In this document: positions 17,537-27,135 of the stretch, in pieces
Layout of the letters: every line of letters begins with the position of its first letter
How positions within the stretch are numbered: the stretch's first letter is position 1
Assembly (NCBI GenBank): GCA_965199175.1
Contig: OZ240684.1
Span: 1,550,001 to 1,614,000 of the forward strand
Source: G963923945 sp965199175
Lineage (GTDB): Bacteria; Pseudomonadota; Alphaproteobacteria; G963923945
Direction of reading: 5' to 3'
Length of the DNA: 64,000 nt
Translations under genes and position numbers: made by a program
The notes under the pieces: model-generated
Database searches by the model: none
What the model was told of the DNA's origin: nothing
Seen by the model: the letters and a program-made list of their open reading frames with translations, nothing else

Positions 17537-18337
17537 ATGCCCCCTCCTTTTCCTCAATCACGCATCTTCAGCTCTGTGAACTGGATTGGTGTGCGGACCT
17601 TGCTCAGTAAGGAAATTCGTCGCTTTCTTAAAGTGAGTGGGCAAACCATCATGTCCCCGTTGATCACCACTTTATTATTTTATGCGGTTATTTCGCTGGC
17701 TCTGGGTCGGTCAAACATGACAGTCGGCGGATTGCCGTTCGGTCAGTTTCTAGCCCCCGGCCTGATTATGATGGCGGTGATTCAAAACGCCTTTGCGAAT
17801 ACATCATCCTCGCTTTTGATCTCCAAAATTCAGGGCAATATCGTTGATATCCTGATGCCGCCATTAACCCCGGGAGAATTGACGTTTGCCTTTGCCATCG
17901 GCGGCATGATGCGCGGAATCGTGGTGGGTTTGGCCGTGGCACTGGCCATGCGTTTTTTCGTTCCTTTCACGATTCTTCATTTTTGGGCAACCCTTTACTT
18001 CATGTGTTCGGCGGCTCTTGCGCTTTCCCTGATCGGGATTATCGCCGGGATATGGTCGGAAAAATTCGACCATATGGCTGCTGTCACCAATTTTATGATT
18101 ACCCCCCTGGCCTTCCTGTCAGGGACATTTTACAGCATCGAGCGTCTGCCTGATATCTGGCAGACTTTGGCCCATTATAATCCGTTTTTTCACATGATTG
18201 ACGGCATGCGTTACGGATTAACCGGACATAGCGATGGAGCTGTGATAACCGGGGCCCTGGTTCTGCTGGTCGCCAATATCAGCCTGTGGCTCCTCTGTCG
18301 CCATTTATTCACGATTGGCTATCGCTTAAAATCCTGA
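17537..18337 (+). CDS. ABC-2 type transporter permease
   Basis: 266 residues with six predicted membrane helices in the ABC-2 arrangement (e.g. PLITTLLFYAVISLALG, LAPGLIMMAVIQNAFAN, YFMCSAALALSLIGIIAGIW, TPLAFLSGTFYSIERLP). The last motif is typical of polysaccharide/drug export permeases of the YadH/DrrB kind. No ATPase gene is adjacent, so its partner must be encoded elsewhere. The 184-bp gap from gshB has no clear terminator. Confidence 0.88.
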   Translation: MPPPFPQSRIFSSVNWIGVRTLLSKEIRRFLKVSGQTIMSPLITTLLFYAVISLALGRSNMTVGGLPFGQFLAPGLIMMAVIQNAFANTSSSLLISKIQGNIVDILMPPLTPGELTFAFAIGGMMRGIVVGLAVALAMRFFVPFTILHFWATLYFMCSAALALSLIGIIAGIWSEKFDHMAAVTNFMITPLAFLSGTFYSIERLPDIWQTLAHYNPFFHMIDGMRYGLTGHSDGAVITGALVLLVANISLWLLCRHLFTIGYRLKS

Positions 18338-18402
18338 ATATCATCCCGGTCACCGATACCTTTTCATAAAAACACATTCATAAAAAAATAAAAAGAATTG
18401 CC

Positions 18403-19875
18403 ATGTCAGACGTATTTGACTTCCTTTGGCGTATATTTTCCGCCTTATGGGATAGTGATATCAGCCAGGTTTTTTTGGTCGCCATTGTGGTTTATTTCTT
18501 TGCTGCATTGATCGCAATCAACCGACATCATGCCGCAATTCGTGCCCTTGTGGAAAACGCCCCCAGCGGGATGACATCTCTTGGTATTCTGGGAACATTC
18601 GTCGGTATTTTCTACGGTTTATTGGATTTTGATACCCAAAATATCAATCAATCCGTCCCCGGTTTGCTGAATGGATTAAAGGTTGCCTTCGGCACCTCAA
18701 TACTGGGCCTGGCCGCCGCCATACTGTTTCGCCTGACCAGCCCGTTGATACGGAAAACGACCATCACCCAATCAGCAACGATTGATGATATCGTGGAAAG
18801 CCTGCGGAATCTGGAAGCAACGAGCACACAGATCAAAAATATATCCGATCAGAGATTGCATAGCCTGCATAATGCGCTCACCGATGACAAAGATTCCTCC
18901 ATCGTTGGCCAGATACAAAGAATGCGCGCCGGGTTATCAGATCTGGAAAATACCGCCCGACGCGGCTTCGATGAACAGATTGATGCATTCAGGGCATTTT
19001 CCCAAACCATGTCTGAGGCTTTTTCAAAAGCAATTATCGACGAACTCAAAGATGTGATCCGGGAATTCAATGAAAAAATTTCCGAACAGTTCGGCCAAAA
19101 TTTCAAACAGTTAAACCAGGCCGTTGGTCAACTAACCACATGGCAGGAACAGTATCGTCATCAAATGGATGCAATGAAAAGTGATTTAGAAAATACCATG
19201 ATCAGCATTCAGACCAACAATGGATCCCTGAAAGAAATCGCATCTTCGGCATCCAGCATTCCTGCATATATGGAAAATTTAAAATCAATCATGACAACCC
19301 TCGACCAGCAAAACCAAGCCGTCAAAGAAGGGCTGGATACATTTGCACAAATCAGAGAAAAAGCCATCAATGCCTTTCCTGAAATCGAGAGCAATATCCA
19401 ACGTATCACCGAGAATATGCGCACAACAGTGGAGCATGAAGCACAAACGATTCAAAGCATTTCAGAAAATTGCCGCCAAATCACAGAAAGCCAAAAACAG
19501 GCAAGCGCGCAGTTGGTAGAAGAATTTTCCAAACTGCATATAGCCACCTCTGAAAATACCACAAAAATCACCGAGGCAATGACCCTTTCAATCAATGATC
19601 AGAAAGATGCACAAGCCCGGCTGATGGAAGGATTGCAGAAATCCTTTGACGAGACAATCACCAGGGCCACCACCAGCATGAATGAGTCAATCCGGCAACT
19701 GGATGAAGCCATAGAGGCTGAAATCAGCAAATGCGTCACCGCTATGGCCGAAAATCTGTCTGGAATCACCGAACGTTTCGTTGAGGATTACCAACCATTG
19801 TTAGAAAGCACCCGCAAGATTATTGAACTTGCCGAACAACCAACACGTCAAAATATAAGCCAAAATAAAATATAA
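18403..19875 (+). CDS. zorA: ZorA-like MotA/TolQ/ExbB-type channel with long coiled-coil tail
   Basis: 490 residues. Three membrane helices at about 22-39, 57-75 (GMTSLGILGTFVGIFYGLL) and 90-110 (LKVAFGTSILGLAAAILFRL) match the MotA/TolQ/ExbB pore fold. The remaining 380 residues are polar, rich in Gln/Glu/Lys/Ser/Asn, and almost certainly a cytoplasmic coiled coil. This is the hallmark of ZorA, the proton-driven motor subunit of Zorya anti-phage systems, whose tail signals from the envelope to cytoplasmic effectors. It is followed 6 bp later by a MotB/OmpA-like gene and then an HNH nuclease. The Shine-Dalgarno sequence is weak. The upstream 65 bp is A-rich and contains a duplicated ttcataaaaa. 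Confidence 0.88.
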   Translation: MSDVFDFLWRIFSALWDSDISQVFLVAIVVYFFAALIAINRHHAAIRALVENAPSGMTSLGILGTFVGIFYGLLDFDTQNINQSVPGLLNGLKVAFGTSILGLAAAILFRLTSPLIRKTTITQSATIDDIVESLRNLEATSTQIKNISDQRLHSLHNALTDDKDSSIVGQIQRMRAGLSDLENTARRGFDEQIDAFRAFSQTMSEAFSKAIIDELKDVIREFNEKISEQFGQNFKQLNQAVGQLTTWQEQYRHQMDAMKSDLENTMISIQTNNGSLKEIASSASSIPAYMENLKSIMTTLDQQNQAVKEGLDTFAQIREKAINAFPEIESNIQRITENMRTTVEHEAQTIQSISENCRQITESQKQASAQLVEEFSKLHIATSENTTKITEAMTLSINDQKDAQARLMEGLQKSFDETITRATTSMNESIRQLDEAIEAEISKCVTAMAENLSGITERFVEDYQPLLESTRKIIELAEQPTRQNISQNKI

Positions 19876-19881
19876 GCCACA

Positions 19882-20616
19882 ATGCCTGAAACACTCTCGG
19901 GCCGCACCCGTAACAGCGAAAGTGACTGGATATCGGTATCCGACCTGATGGCAGGCCTGATGATGGTCTTCATGTTGATTGCCATCATCTATGCCGATAA
20001 TGCCGAAAAACGTGCACAAAACGTCACCGAAATCGTCACAAGATGGGAAGACACCGAACGCGAAATTTATGATGCCCTCAAAAACGAATTCAAAGATGAT
20101 CTGCCGCGATGGAATGCCGAAATCGAACCCGAAAGCCTCACGATCCGCTTCCTTTCGCCAGAAGTCTTGTTTGCCCAAGGCAGCGCGGTTCTCGAACCTT
20201 TTTTCCAGGATATATTAACCGACTTCATGCCGCGTTATATTGAGTTGCTGGACCGGAACTTCAAAAAGCAAATTCGTGAAATTCGTATCGAAGGTCATAC
20301 ATCCTCCGGTTTTTACGGGATTGAAGACGAAACCGAAGCCTTCATCAGGAATATGGCACTTTCCCAGGCCCGGACCCGCGCGGTTTTAGACTTCTCCATG
20401 AATATCCCCGGCCTAGAACAATGGAAAGAATGGATGCGCCGGACCATCAGTGCCAACGGCCTTTCTTCAGCCCGCACCATCCAGAACGCCAATGGTGAAG
20501 AAAATAAACGCCGCTCCCGCCGGGTCGAATTTACAATCCGCACAAAAACCAAGGAAGCCTTGTTTGAAATACTCAACCGTATCGCCGCACCATCGGCTGA
20601 AAAAACAATCCAATGA
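19882..20616 (+). CDS. zorB: ZorB-like MotB/OmpA-domain stator protein
   Basis: 244 residues. The single N-terminal helix (about 20-40, VSDLMAGLMMVFMLIAIIYAD) carries Asp21 at the position of the proton-conducting aspartate of MotB. A periplasmic linker leads to an OmpA-like peptidoglycan-binding domain (about 85-230: VLFAQGSAVLEP, IRIEGHTSS, LSQARTRAVLDF, NKRRSRRVEFTI). With ZorA it should form a peptidoglycan-anchored, ion-driven motor that senses envelope perturbation by phage. It overlaps the nuclease gene by 4 bp (ATGA). Confidence 0.88.
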   Translation: MPETLSGRTRNSESDWISVSDLMAGLMMVFMLIAIIYADNAEKRAQNVTEIVTRWEDTEREIYDALKNEFKDDLPRWNAEIEPESLTIRFLSPEVLFAQGSAVLEPFFQDILTDFMPRYIELLDRNFKKQIREIRIEGHTSSGFYGIEDETEAFIRNMALSQARTRAVLDFSMNIPGLEQWKEWMRRTISANGLSSARTIQNANGEENKRRSRRVEFTIRTKTKEALFEILNRIAAPSAEKTIQ

Positions 20617-21473
20617 AACTGAGTATTGATTTTAGACGCCTGATCAAAGCCCGGGAATCCATCGGTGCAGACCCGGCCACAGTCGGTACAGTTACCCCTC
20701 AAACACCGGACTATAAAAATCCATTTGAAGCACAATTACTAGAACAGGGACGGGTCATTCTGACCTGGGCAGAATTTTCAGAAAATATCCATTTCCCGGC
20801 CGGCCTTGCAGCCATTGGAAACCAACAACTGACCCTTCACATTTATGAACCCAATGCTGCACGCGAAGATTTGGAAAAGCTGCCCTCGTACCCAAAATAT
20901 CATCTCTGTGATTGCGAAACATTGGAAACTATGCGCCTTAAAAAACGCTTTGATCGCTATATTGCCTTGCGAGACGGCCAGGACATTCTGCCGGTTAGAC
21001 CGAAAAACATAGAAACCGGACAATGGGAGGAAGAAATAAAGGTCAGATTGCTCCCGTGTAAAAATTGCCTCAAACAACTTGAGATCCATGTCAATCACAT
21101 GGAATTCAATTTACAGGAATTTTTTGACGTTAATAAACCGATTTTCCGCTGTCTTCCCCTCTATAACCGCGAAAATTACCCTGATGGAGACGGAAGTGGT
21201 GGATATACAAAAGATTTTTCGGTGATTTCAAAAAAACTGAGAGAGCGTGCCAACTGGTGCTGCTCACAATGCACTGTCAATTTAAGCCAGAAGCAGGATC
21301 GAGCTCTCTTACATGTGCATCATATTGATGGTGTACGGGGCAATAACCGATCAGATAATCTCAGGGTTTTATGTATTTTGTGTCACCAGAAGCAACCCTT
21401 TCACGGACATATGCAGATCAGGATACCCGAACGTCAACGGATTGAAACACTGAGGAAGCAAATCAATCCCTGA
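20613..21473 (+). CDS. zorE: ZorE-like HNH endonuclease, effector of a type II Zorya-like cassette
   Basis: 286 residues. The C-terminal HNH domain (about 205-270) has zinc-binding C217-x2-C220 and C254-x2-C257 pairs, the H236-H237-I-D motif, N245/N249 and H258. The N-terminal part contains a second probable zinc site: HLCDC (C99, C101) followed by PCKNC (C149, C152). HNH nucleases behind ZorA-ZorB define Zorya type II, where the effector is called ZorE. The assignment rests on gene order plus the HNH domain, since I cannot compare the N-terminal domain with characterised ZorE. Translationally coupled to zorB. Confidence 0.8.
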   Translation: MKLSIDFRRLIKARESIGADPATVGTVTPQTPDYKNPFEAQLLEQGRVILTWAEFSENIHFPAGLAAIGNQQLTLHIYEPNAAREDLEKLPSYPKYHLCDCETLETMRLKKRFDRYIALRDGQDILPVRPKNIETGQWEEEIKVRLLPCKNCLKQLEIHVNHMEFNLQEFFDVNKPIFRCLPLYNRENYPDGDGSGGYTKDFSVISKKLRERANWCCSQCTVNLSQKQDRALLHVHHIDGVRGNNRSDNLRVLCILCHQKQPFHGHMQIRIPERQRIETLRKQINP

Positions 21474-21839
21474 GAGCGATACCGGTTTGGGTGTTGGCAG
21501 GACAAGACAATATATAAAAGAAAACCATGTGAAAGAAAATCATCCAAAAAGAAACATCCTGACGTTACAATCAGCACAATCCAAAATAATCAACACGACC
21601 GAACGTCATTCAATGGGGACCGCTTGAAAGCGCTCCCTTATGAGTATGAGAAAATACAATGCCCTGGCGTTGACAGGCTGGCGGTGAGATTCAATACTCC
21701 GTCTCTTTTGAGGATTGAGTGTCTGGCTATGGGTTGCTTTGCGTAACCCTGAGGAAATATTGATCCCCTGGCCATTTCCTGTAGGCCGACACATTGATGA
21801 CCTCATGCGTTGTGACACCCTTATGATTTTGATAGCTTC
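21474..21839. other. Gap between the Zorya-like cassette and argD; nothing recognised
   Basis: 366 bp with no gene I can support. Part of it (about 21605-21740) reads open for 40-70 residues in two frames without any recognisable family and may be a decayed fragment. No tRNA, clear att-like direct repeat or insertion-sequence end is visible. The argD promoter should be here. No strong Shine-Dalgarno sequence stands out before its GTG start. Confidence 0.4.
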
Positions 21840-23018
21840 GTGATTGCGCCTGTTTTACCAACCTATCATCCGGTTGAACTGACTTTTGAGGCTGGGGATG
21901 GTGCCTATCTTCAGGGAAGTGATGGGCAGCAATACCTGGATTTCAGCAGCGGTATCGGGGTGACATGCCTTGGGCATGCTCACCCTCATTTGGTTTCTGT
22001 TTTGCGCCAACATGCTGAAAAGCCGTGGCATGTTTCCAATATTTTCGAGATTCCGGGACAAAAAAAACTGGCCCGGCGCCTGATTGATCAGAGCTTTGCT
22101 GATACGGTTTTCTTTTGCAATTCCGGGCTTGAGGCCGTTGAGGCCGGGATCAAAATGGCGCGGCGGTATTTTCATTCATGCGGGCAACCCCATCGTCATC
22201 GTTTGATCTGTGCCAAAAACGGCTTTCATGGCCGCAGCCTGGCAACGATTGCAGCAGCCGGTCAGGCCAAAATGATGGAAGGATTCGACCCACCAACACC
22301 GGGATTTGACCATGTCCCTTTCGGTGACCTTGACGCATTACAGGCAATCATCGGTCCTGAAACTGCTGCCATTTTGATTGAGCCTGTGCAAGGCGAAGGC
22401 GGCATTCATGTTGCCAGCAAGGATTATATGCATGGCCTGAGAAACATCGCTGACACACATGGTCTCCTGTTGTTTTTTGACGAAGTCCAATGCGGAATGG
22501 GACGAACCGGTAAGCTGTTTGCCCATGAATGGTCAGGCATTCAGCCCGATATTGTGGCAGTCGCCAAAGGGATTGGCGGCGGCTTCCCGTTGGGGGGGCT
22601 TCTGGCCACATCTAAAGCAGCACGGGGCATGACTGTGGGAACCCATGGCTCCACTTATGGCGGCAATCCACTGGCAATGGCAATCGGTGATGCGGTCCTT
22701 GATATTCTGTTGGCAGATGATTTTCTCGATCATGTGCGCGCGATGGGTTTTATGCTCCGCCAGGAGTTGCGTACCCTGGCAACGTCTCATCGGGATATCA
22801 TCAAAGATGTACGCGGGCTGGGCCTGATGATCGGGCTGGAATGTGTCATTGAAAACACGGTGATGATCAATGCCTTGCGCGCTCAAAACCTGCTCAGTGT
22901 ACGTGCCAGCAGCAATACTGTGCGGATGCTCCCCCCCCTGATTATCGAACAATGCCATATTGAGGAAGCATTAGCGGCGGTCAAAAAAGCCTGTATCAGG
23001 CTGGAGGAAACGTTGTGA
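21840..23018 (+). CDS. argD: Acetylornithine aminotransferase
   Basis: This PLP enzyme converts N-acetylglutamate semialdehyde to N-acetylornithine in arginine synthesis. 392 residues from a GTG. Class III aminotransferase motifs are present: YLDFSSGIGVTCLGHAHP, FCNSGLEAVEAGIKMARRY, GFHGRS, ILIEPVQGEGGI, LLFFDEVQCGMGRTGKLFA and the PLP lysine in VAKGIGGGFPLG. It overlaps argF by 4 bp (GTGA), the usual alphaproteobacterial argD-argF operon. Confidence 0.95.
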   Translation: MIAPVLPTYHPVELTFEAGDGAYLQGSDGQQYLDFSSGIGVTCLGHAHPHLVSVLRQHAEKPWHVSNIFEIPGQKKLARRLIDQSFADTVFFCNSGLEAVEAGIKMARRYFHSCGQPHRHRLICAKNGFHGRSLATIAAAGQAKMMEGFDPPTPGFDHVPFGDLDALQAIIGPETAAILIEPVQGEGGIHVASKDYMHGLRNIADTHGLLLFFDEVQCGMGRTGKLFAHEWSGIQPDIVAVAKGIGGGFPLGGLLATSKAARGMTVGTHGSTYGGNPLAMAIGDAVLDILLADDFLDHVRAMGFMLRQELRTLATSHRDIIKDVRGLGLMIGLECVIENTVMINALRAQNLLSVRASSNTVRMLPPLIIEQCHIEEALAAVKKACIRLEETL

Positions 23019-23935
23019 AGGAACCCCGCCATTTTCGTGATCTTGATTGCCTGTCAACTCCGGAGCTCCGGCATATCCTTTCTTATGCCCGGGCCTTCAA
23101 AAGCAGCACCCCTCCTGGTGGGATATCCCGTCCACTGGAGGGAAAAACTCTGGCACTGTTGTTTGAAAAACCCTCAACCCGAACCCGGATTTCGTTTGAA
23201 GTCGGGATGCAGCAGATGGGTGGCTCTGTGGTTGTTCTTGAGCAATCCTCTTCCCAGCTTGGGCGGGGAGAAGCACTTTCCGATACCGCCCGCGTGTTGT
23301 CACGTTATGTTGATATCATCATGCTGCGTACCACCAGCCATAACAATCTTGATGTTATGTGTCGGGAAGCCGGTATCCCGGTGATCAATGGTCTCACCGA
23401 TTATTCTCATCCGTGCCAGATCATTGCCGATATTCTGACATTTGAGGAACGCCTGGGTCCAGTCCAGGGACGCCGGATTGCCTGGGTCGGTGACGGCAGT
23501 AATGTGGCGGTCTCCTGGATTCATGCTGCTGCCCGGTTCGGCTTTAGCCTGTCCCTGGCCTGTCCGGAGTCGCTTCTCCCGGATCAGACAATCATCGATT
23601 GGGCCAACCGCAACGGCGGCGATATTGTGATTGCAAAAAATCCGGCTGAGGCAGCCACAGATGCCGATAGCATCGTTACTGATACCTGGGTCTCTATGGG
23701 CCAGAAGGAAGCCGAAAAACGCCGCGATATACTGAGCAGCTACCGGGTTGATTCCTCCCTCATGGCATTGGCAAAACCAGAGGCAATTTTTATGCATTGT
23801 CTGCCCGCCCATCGCGGGGAAGAAGTCACCGCCGATGTCATTGACGGACCCCGGTCAGCCGTCTGGGATGAAGCCGAAAACCGCCTGCATGCCCAAAAAG
23901 GCATCCTGTACTGGTGCCTGATTGACAGGGATTGA
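23015..23935 (+). CDS. argF: Ornithine carbamoyltransferase
   Basis: Forms citrulline from ornithine and carbamoyl phosphate. 306 residues from a GTG start coupled to argD. The carbamoyl phosphate loop is FEKPSTRTRISFEVG, followed by LGRGEALSDTARVLSRYVD and DYSHPCQIIADILT. Ornithine-binding residues lie in VTDTWVSMG, and MHCLPAHRGEEVT is near the end. Complete and unremarkable. Confidence 0.97.
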   Translation: MKEPRHFRDLDCLSTPELRHILSYARAFKSSTPPGGISRPLEGKTLALLFEKPSTRTRISFEVGMQQMGGSVVVLEQSSSQLGRGEALSDTARVLSRYVDIIMLRTTSHNNLDVMCREAGIPVINGLTDYSHPCQIIADILTFEERLGPVQGRRIAWVGDGSNVAVSWIHAAARFGFSLSLACPESLLPDQTIIDWANRNGGDIVIAKNPAEAATDADSIVTDTWVSMGQKEAEKRRDILSSYRVDSSLMALAKPEAIFMHCLPAHRGEEVTADVIDGPRSAVWDEAENRLHAQKGILYWCLIDRD

Positions 23936-23988
23936 CCCGGCTTTGGGGATGAACCGGAAAGAGACCACAGCCAACCGGAAGAAACGCC

Positions 23989-24606
23989 ATGAAGACCAAC
24001 CCTCTTTTTATTGTTGCCGTCATTGCCTTGATAACAGCAATCTTCAGCCTCACCGCCTGCCAGTCCCCGCCTGAAAAACAATTTCCCCTCAGCACCTGGG
24101 AGCATCAGGACATAATCGTTTTTAACCTTGGGGCATTAGAGATCGATACAAAAGCAACCCCAAAAATCGACCCTCCTTATGTTGGATATCTTTTCCCTCT
24201 CTCACCCCTTGATGCAGCCCGGAACTGGGGTAACCAGCGTTTGGCGGTCAATGGCGACAACAATCTGCTGCGCTATACGATTCTTGAGGCCACCGCTATC
24301 GAAACAGCACTCGAAGTTGATCAGTCTCTTGAAAAATATTTTACCGATGAACAAAGTGAGCGTTACGATGTCAGGATTGTGGTCGAGCTGAGTATCATCA
24401 ATGAAAAAAAGATCAATCAGGAACACGGCATCCTGGCCAGAGTGCGCGCCCATGCCAATCAGTCACGTACGGTGCCTCAGGGAATCAAGCTGGCTGAGCG
24501 GGAGCAAATCTGGTTCGAGATGGTCGAAACCGCAATGAATACTCTCAACAGCCATCTGGAAAAGGAAATACGCTCTAAACTCGCAAAATACGTATCGGAA
24601 AACTGA
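23989..24606 (+). CDS. Predicted lipoprotein of unknown function
   Basis: 205 residues beginning with a lipoprotein signal peptide: basic start, hydrophobic core to about residue 22, and lipobox LTAC with the cysteine at about 24. The mature part has mixed alpha/beta character (VRIVVELSIINEKK, ARVRAHANQSRTV, WFEMVETAMNTLNSHLEKEI) and recalls outer-membrane assembly-type lipoproteins, but I do not recognise the family. It lies 53 bp after argF in the same direction and may be co-transcribed. Confidence 0.75.
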   Translation: MKTNPLFIVAVIALITAIFSLTACQSPPEKQFPLSTWEHQDIIVFNLGALEIDTKATPKIDPPYVGYLFPLSPLDAARNWGNQRLAVNGDNNLLRYTILEATAIETALEVDQSLEKYFTDEQSERYDVRIVVELSIINEKKINQEHGILARVRAHANQSRTVPQGIKLAEREQIWFEMVETAMNTLNSHLEKEIRSKLAKYVSEN

Positions 24607-24870
24607 CGGACAGCGAAAGAACGTGACATGACCCGGAAAACAGGGCAGCGATTGTCCTGTCTTTAGATTGTCCCGGCTTTGCAGACCTTCCGGCGCTCAG
24701 CATCATTGGCAACCGGCAGGCTTTACCGACCAACCGATTTTAACGACCAATATGGGAATTTTTCCCCGAAAACCGGGCCTGTCATAACGAAAAATATCCG
24801 TAGAAATATCCGCGTATTGTTCGCATCGGGAATGCAAGAGACCAATGCGCCTGATTTCCGGATGTGCCCC

Positions 24871-26319
24871 TTAAGAGCGCCAAAAAGACGGCGCAAATAA
24901 AATCAGGATAGCATAAAGCTCCAGACGCCCCACCAGCATCCCGATGGTCATCATCCATTTAGCCGCATCTGGTAAATCAGCAAACGTTGTTGTCGGACCA
25001 ACCAGCTCACTCAGGCCAGGGCCAACATTGGCAATCGAGGTTGCCGCCGCCGACATACTGGTCAGAAAATCAAGGCCAAGCGAACTCAGACCCAGGGCTA
25101 AAACAGAAAAAGACAACGCAAAGAGAAAGAAAAAAGCCATCACCGATTCCACCGCCTCGCCGGGAATTGGCTTGCGGTTATACAGAGGAATATAGACCCC
25201 GTGCGGCTGCATCAAACGGCCAATCTGAGCCCGGGCAGCCGCATAAATAACCTGAAAACGGAAAATCTTGATCCCGCATGTGGTTGATCCGGCACAACCA
25301 CCCACCACCATGATGAAAAATAACAGAGCCACCGCAAAACCACCCCATTGGCCGAAATTGGTGGTCGAATATCCGGTCCCGGTCAATATGGAAACACCGT
25401 TGAATGCACTGTGACGAAACGCTTCCATCAAAGGACGCTCATTGGCCAGCCATTGCCACATTGTCAAAGCCACCACAGCACAGGCAGCCACACTCAGGAA
25501 CCAAATAACCTGAGAATCAGTGAAAAGAGCCCGCCGGTCACCGCGCACCGTCTGTAAATACAGCGCAAAAGGCAACGCCCCCAACAACATAAAAACAGTA
25601 ACAATCAGATCAATCGCCGCACTGTCAAAATGACCAATAGAATCATCAAATGTTGAAAATCCACCGGTCGCAATGGTGGTCATCGCATGCGCCATCGCGT
25701 CAAAAGCACTCATCCCGGCAGCCCAGAGAAAAACCGAACACAGCAAAGTCAGCCCAACATAGATAACACCGATAGCACTGGCGATCTGGGCAGCACGGGG
25801 CAACACTTTCTCCGAAGCATCAGAAGACTCAGTGCGGAACAACTGCATCCCGCCGACCCGCAGCATCGGTAAAATAGCAATCGCCATCACAATGATGCCG
25901 ATGCCTCCCAGCCACTGTAACAAGGCCCGCCAGAGCAAAATACCCGGCGGAACCAGATCCAGATTGGTCAAAATGGTTGAACCGGTGGTGGTCACACCAG
26001 ACATCGACTCAAACAGAGCATCGGTAAAGCCGAGCCGAAGCTGGCATAACATAAAAGGCAACGCACCAAAAAAAGCGACCACCAACCAGCTGGCAGCCGT
26101 CAATACAAAGGCCTGACGAATACCCAGCCGGCTCTGTGGCCCCCGATGCGTCAAAACCAACCCGACCCCAAGAAATAAAGTGATCGCCGCCGATACAGCA
26201 AAAACCTGCCAGTCCGCATTGCCCGCCGCAATATCAGCCAACATCGGAATAATCATAACCACGGCCAAAACCGAGAGCAGCGAACCAATGGAAAAAAAGA
26301 CAGGTCTGGGGTCAAACAT
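24871..26319 (-). CDS. trkH: Trk/Ktr potassium uptake membrane subunit
   Basis: About 482 residues from the ATG at 26319. Repeated pore-loop/helix modules typical of TrkH are visible: ESMSGVTTTGSTIL, MTTIATGGFSTFDDS, NGVSILTGTGYSTTNFGQWG and MSAAATSIANVGPGLSELVG, each with the selectivity-filter glycine. GGCAGSTTCGIKIFRFQV is also family typical. It imports K+ together with a cytoplasmic TrkA-type subunit not encoded here. It is convergent with the lipoprotein gene across 264 bp that holds no recognisable gene. Confidence 0.94.
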   Translation of the reverse strand: MFDPRPVFFSIGSLLSVLAVVMIIPMLADIAAGNADWQVFAVSAAITLFLGVGLVLTHRGPQSRLGIRQAFVLTAASWLVVAFFGALPFMLCQLRLGFTDALFESMSGVTTTGSTILTNLDLVPPGILLWRALLQWLGGIGIIVMAIAILPMLRVGGMQLFRTESSDASEKVLPRAAQIASAIGVIYVGLTLLCSVFLWAAGMSAFDAMAHAMTTIATGGFSTFDDSIGHFDSAAIDLIVTVFMLLGALPFALYLQTVRGDRRALFTDSQVIWFLSVAACAVVALTMWQWLANERPLMEAFRHSAFNGVSILTGTGYSTTNFGQWGGFAVALLFFIMVVGGCAGSTTCGIKIFRFQVIYAAARAQIGRLMQPHGVYIPLYNRKPIPGEAVESVMAFFFLFALSFSVLALGLSSLGLDFLTSMSAAATSIANVGPGLSELVGPTTTFADLPDAAKWMMTIGMLVGRLELYAILILFAPSFWRS

Positions 26320-26508
26320 CAGCAAAATCTAAAAGGGGAAAATCACCGCTCAATCGAACAGGAGGTTTCATGATAACAAACAGGACCACCAACCATCATA
26401 CCATGCCGTCATTGATAAAAATCAAAAACCAGAAAACCCCCATGAAAAGCCACCAAAAATCTTCAGGAGATTTTCAATTTTCTGCCCGGATATATATGGG
26501 GGGCATCT

Positions 26509-27135
26509 CTAGCCAGAGGGGCGCAATGTAGCCGGTGAACCAATCATGGCCAGAAATTCCCGCCTTGTATCAGGGTCATTGCGAAACGCACCAAGAAGTT
26601 GGCTGGTCACCATAGAAACGCCGTCTTTCCCTACCCCACGGGTGGTCATACATTGATGCACAGCATCAATCACCACAGCAACACCGCGCGGATTGAGAAC
26701 ATCATGAATGGTGTTGGCAATCTGGGCAGTCATTTTTTCCTGCACCTGCAACCGACGCGCATAAACATCAACAATCCGCGCCAATTTACTGATCCCGACA
26801 ACCCGGTAACCGGGCAAATAAGCAACATGGGCGCGACCTGTAATCGGGGCTAAATGATGCTCACAATGGGAAACAAAGCGAATATCACGCAAAAGGACCA
26901 TTTCATCATAGCCTTCGGTCTCCGAAAAAGTGGTCTCCAAAATAGCCTGCGGATCGGCATCATACCCCGAAAACCATTCTTCAAAGGCCCGGGTGACCCG
27001 GGCCGGGGTATCCTTTAGCCCCTCACGGGCCGGGTCATCACCAGCCCAACGCAGCAGAGTCCGCACCGCATCCTCAGCTTCTTTGCGGCTGGGTCCTGAC
27101 CGGGATGCAACAGGCACCTCATGATGGTCAGCCAT
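26509..27135 (-). CDS. folE: GTP cyclohydrolase I
   Basis: Makes 7,8-dihydroneopterin triphosphate from GTP, the first step to folate and other pterins. About 208 residues from ATG 27135 (an in-frame GTG lies just upstream; the aaagga motif serves either). Core motifs: DTPARVTRAFEEWFSGY, FVSHCEHHLAPITGRAHVAYLP (zinc Cys and catalytic His), VVGISKLARIVDVYARRLQVQE and GVAVVIDAVHQCMTTRGV. The product may feed both folate and, in a methylotroph, methanopterin. Confidence 0.96.
   Translation of the reverse strand: MADHHEVPVASRSGPSRKEAEDAVRTLLRWAGDDPAREGLKDTPARVTRAFEEWFSGYDADPQAILETTFSETEGYDEMVLLRDIRFVSHCEHHLAPITGRAHVAYLPGYRVVGISKLARIVDVYARRLQVQEKMTAQIANTIHDVLNPRGVAVVIDAVHQCMTTRGVGKDGVSMVTSQLLGAFRNDPDTRREFLAMIGSPATLRPSG

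Noticed and set aside
18403..20616. Flagellar motor MotA-MotB or ExbB/TolR pair
   Set aside because: No flagellar or Tol/Ton genes nearby; the long coiled-coil tail and the linked HNH nuclease fit Zorya better.
21606..21818. 70-codon minus-strand frame after the HNH nuclease gene
   Set aside because: No family resemblance and no start context; probably chance or a decayed fragment.
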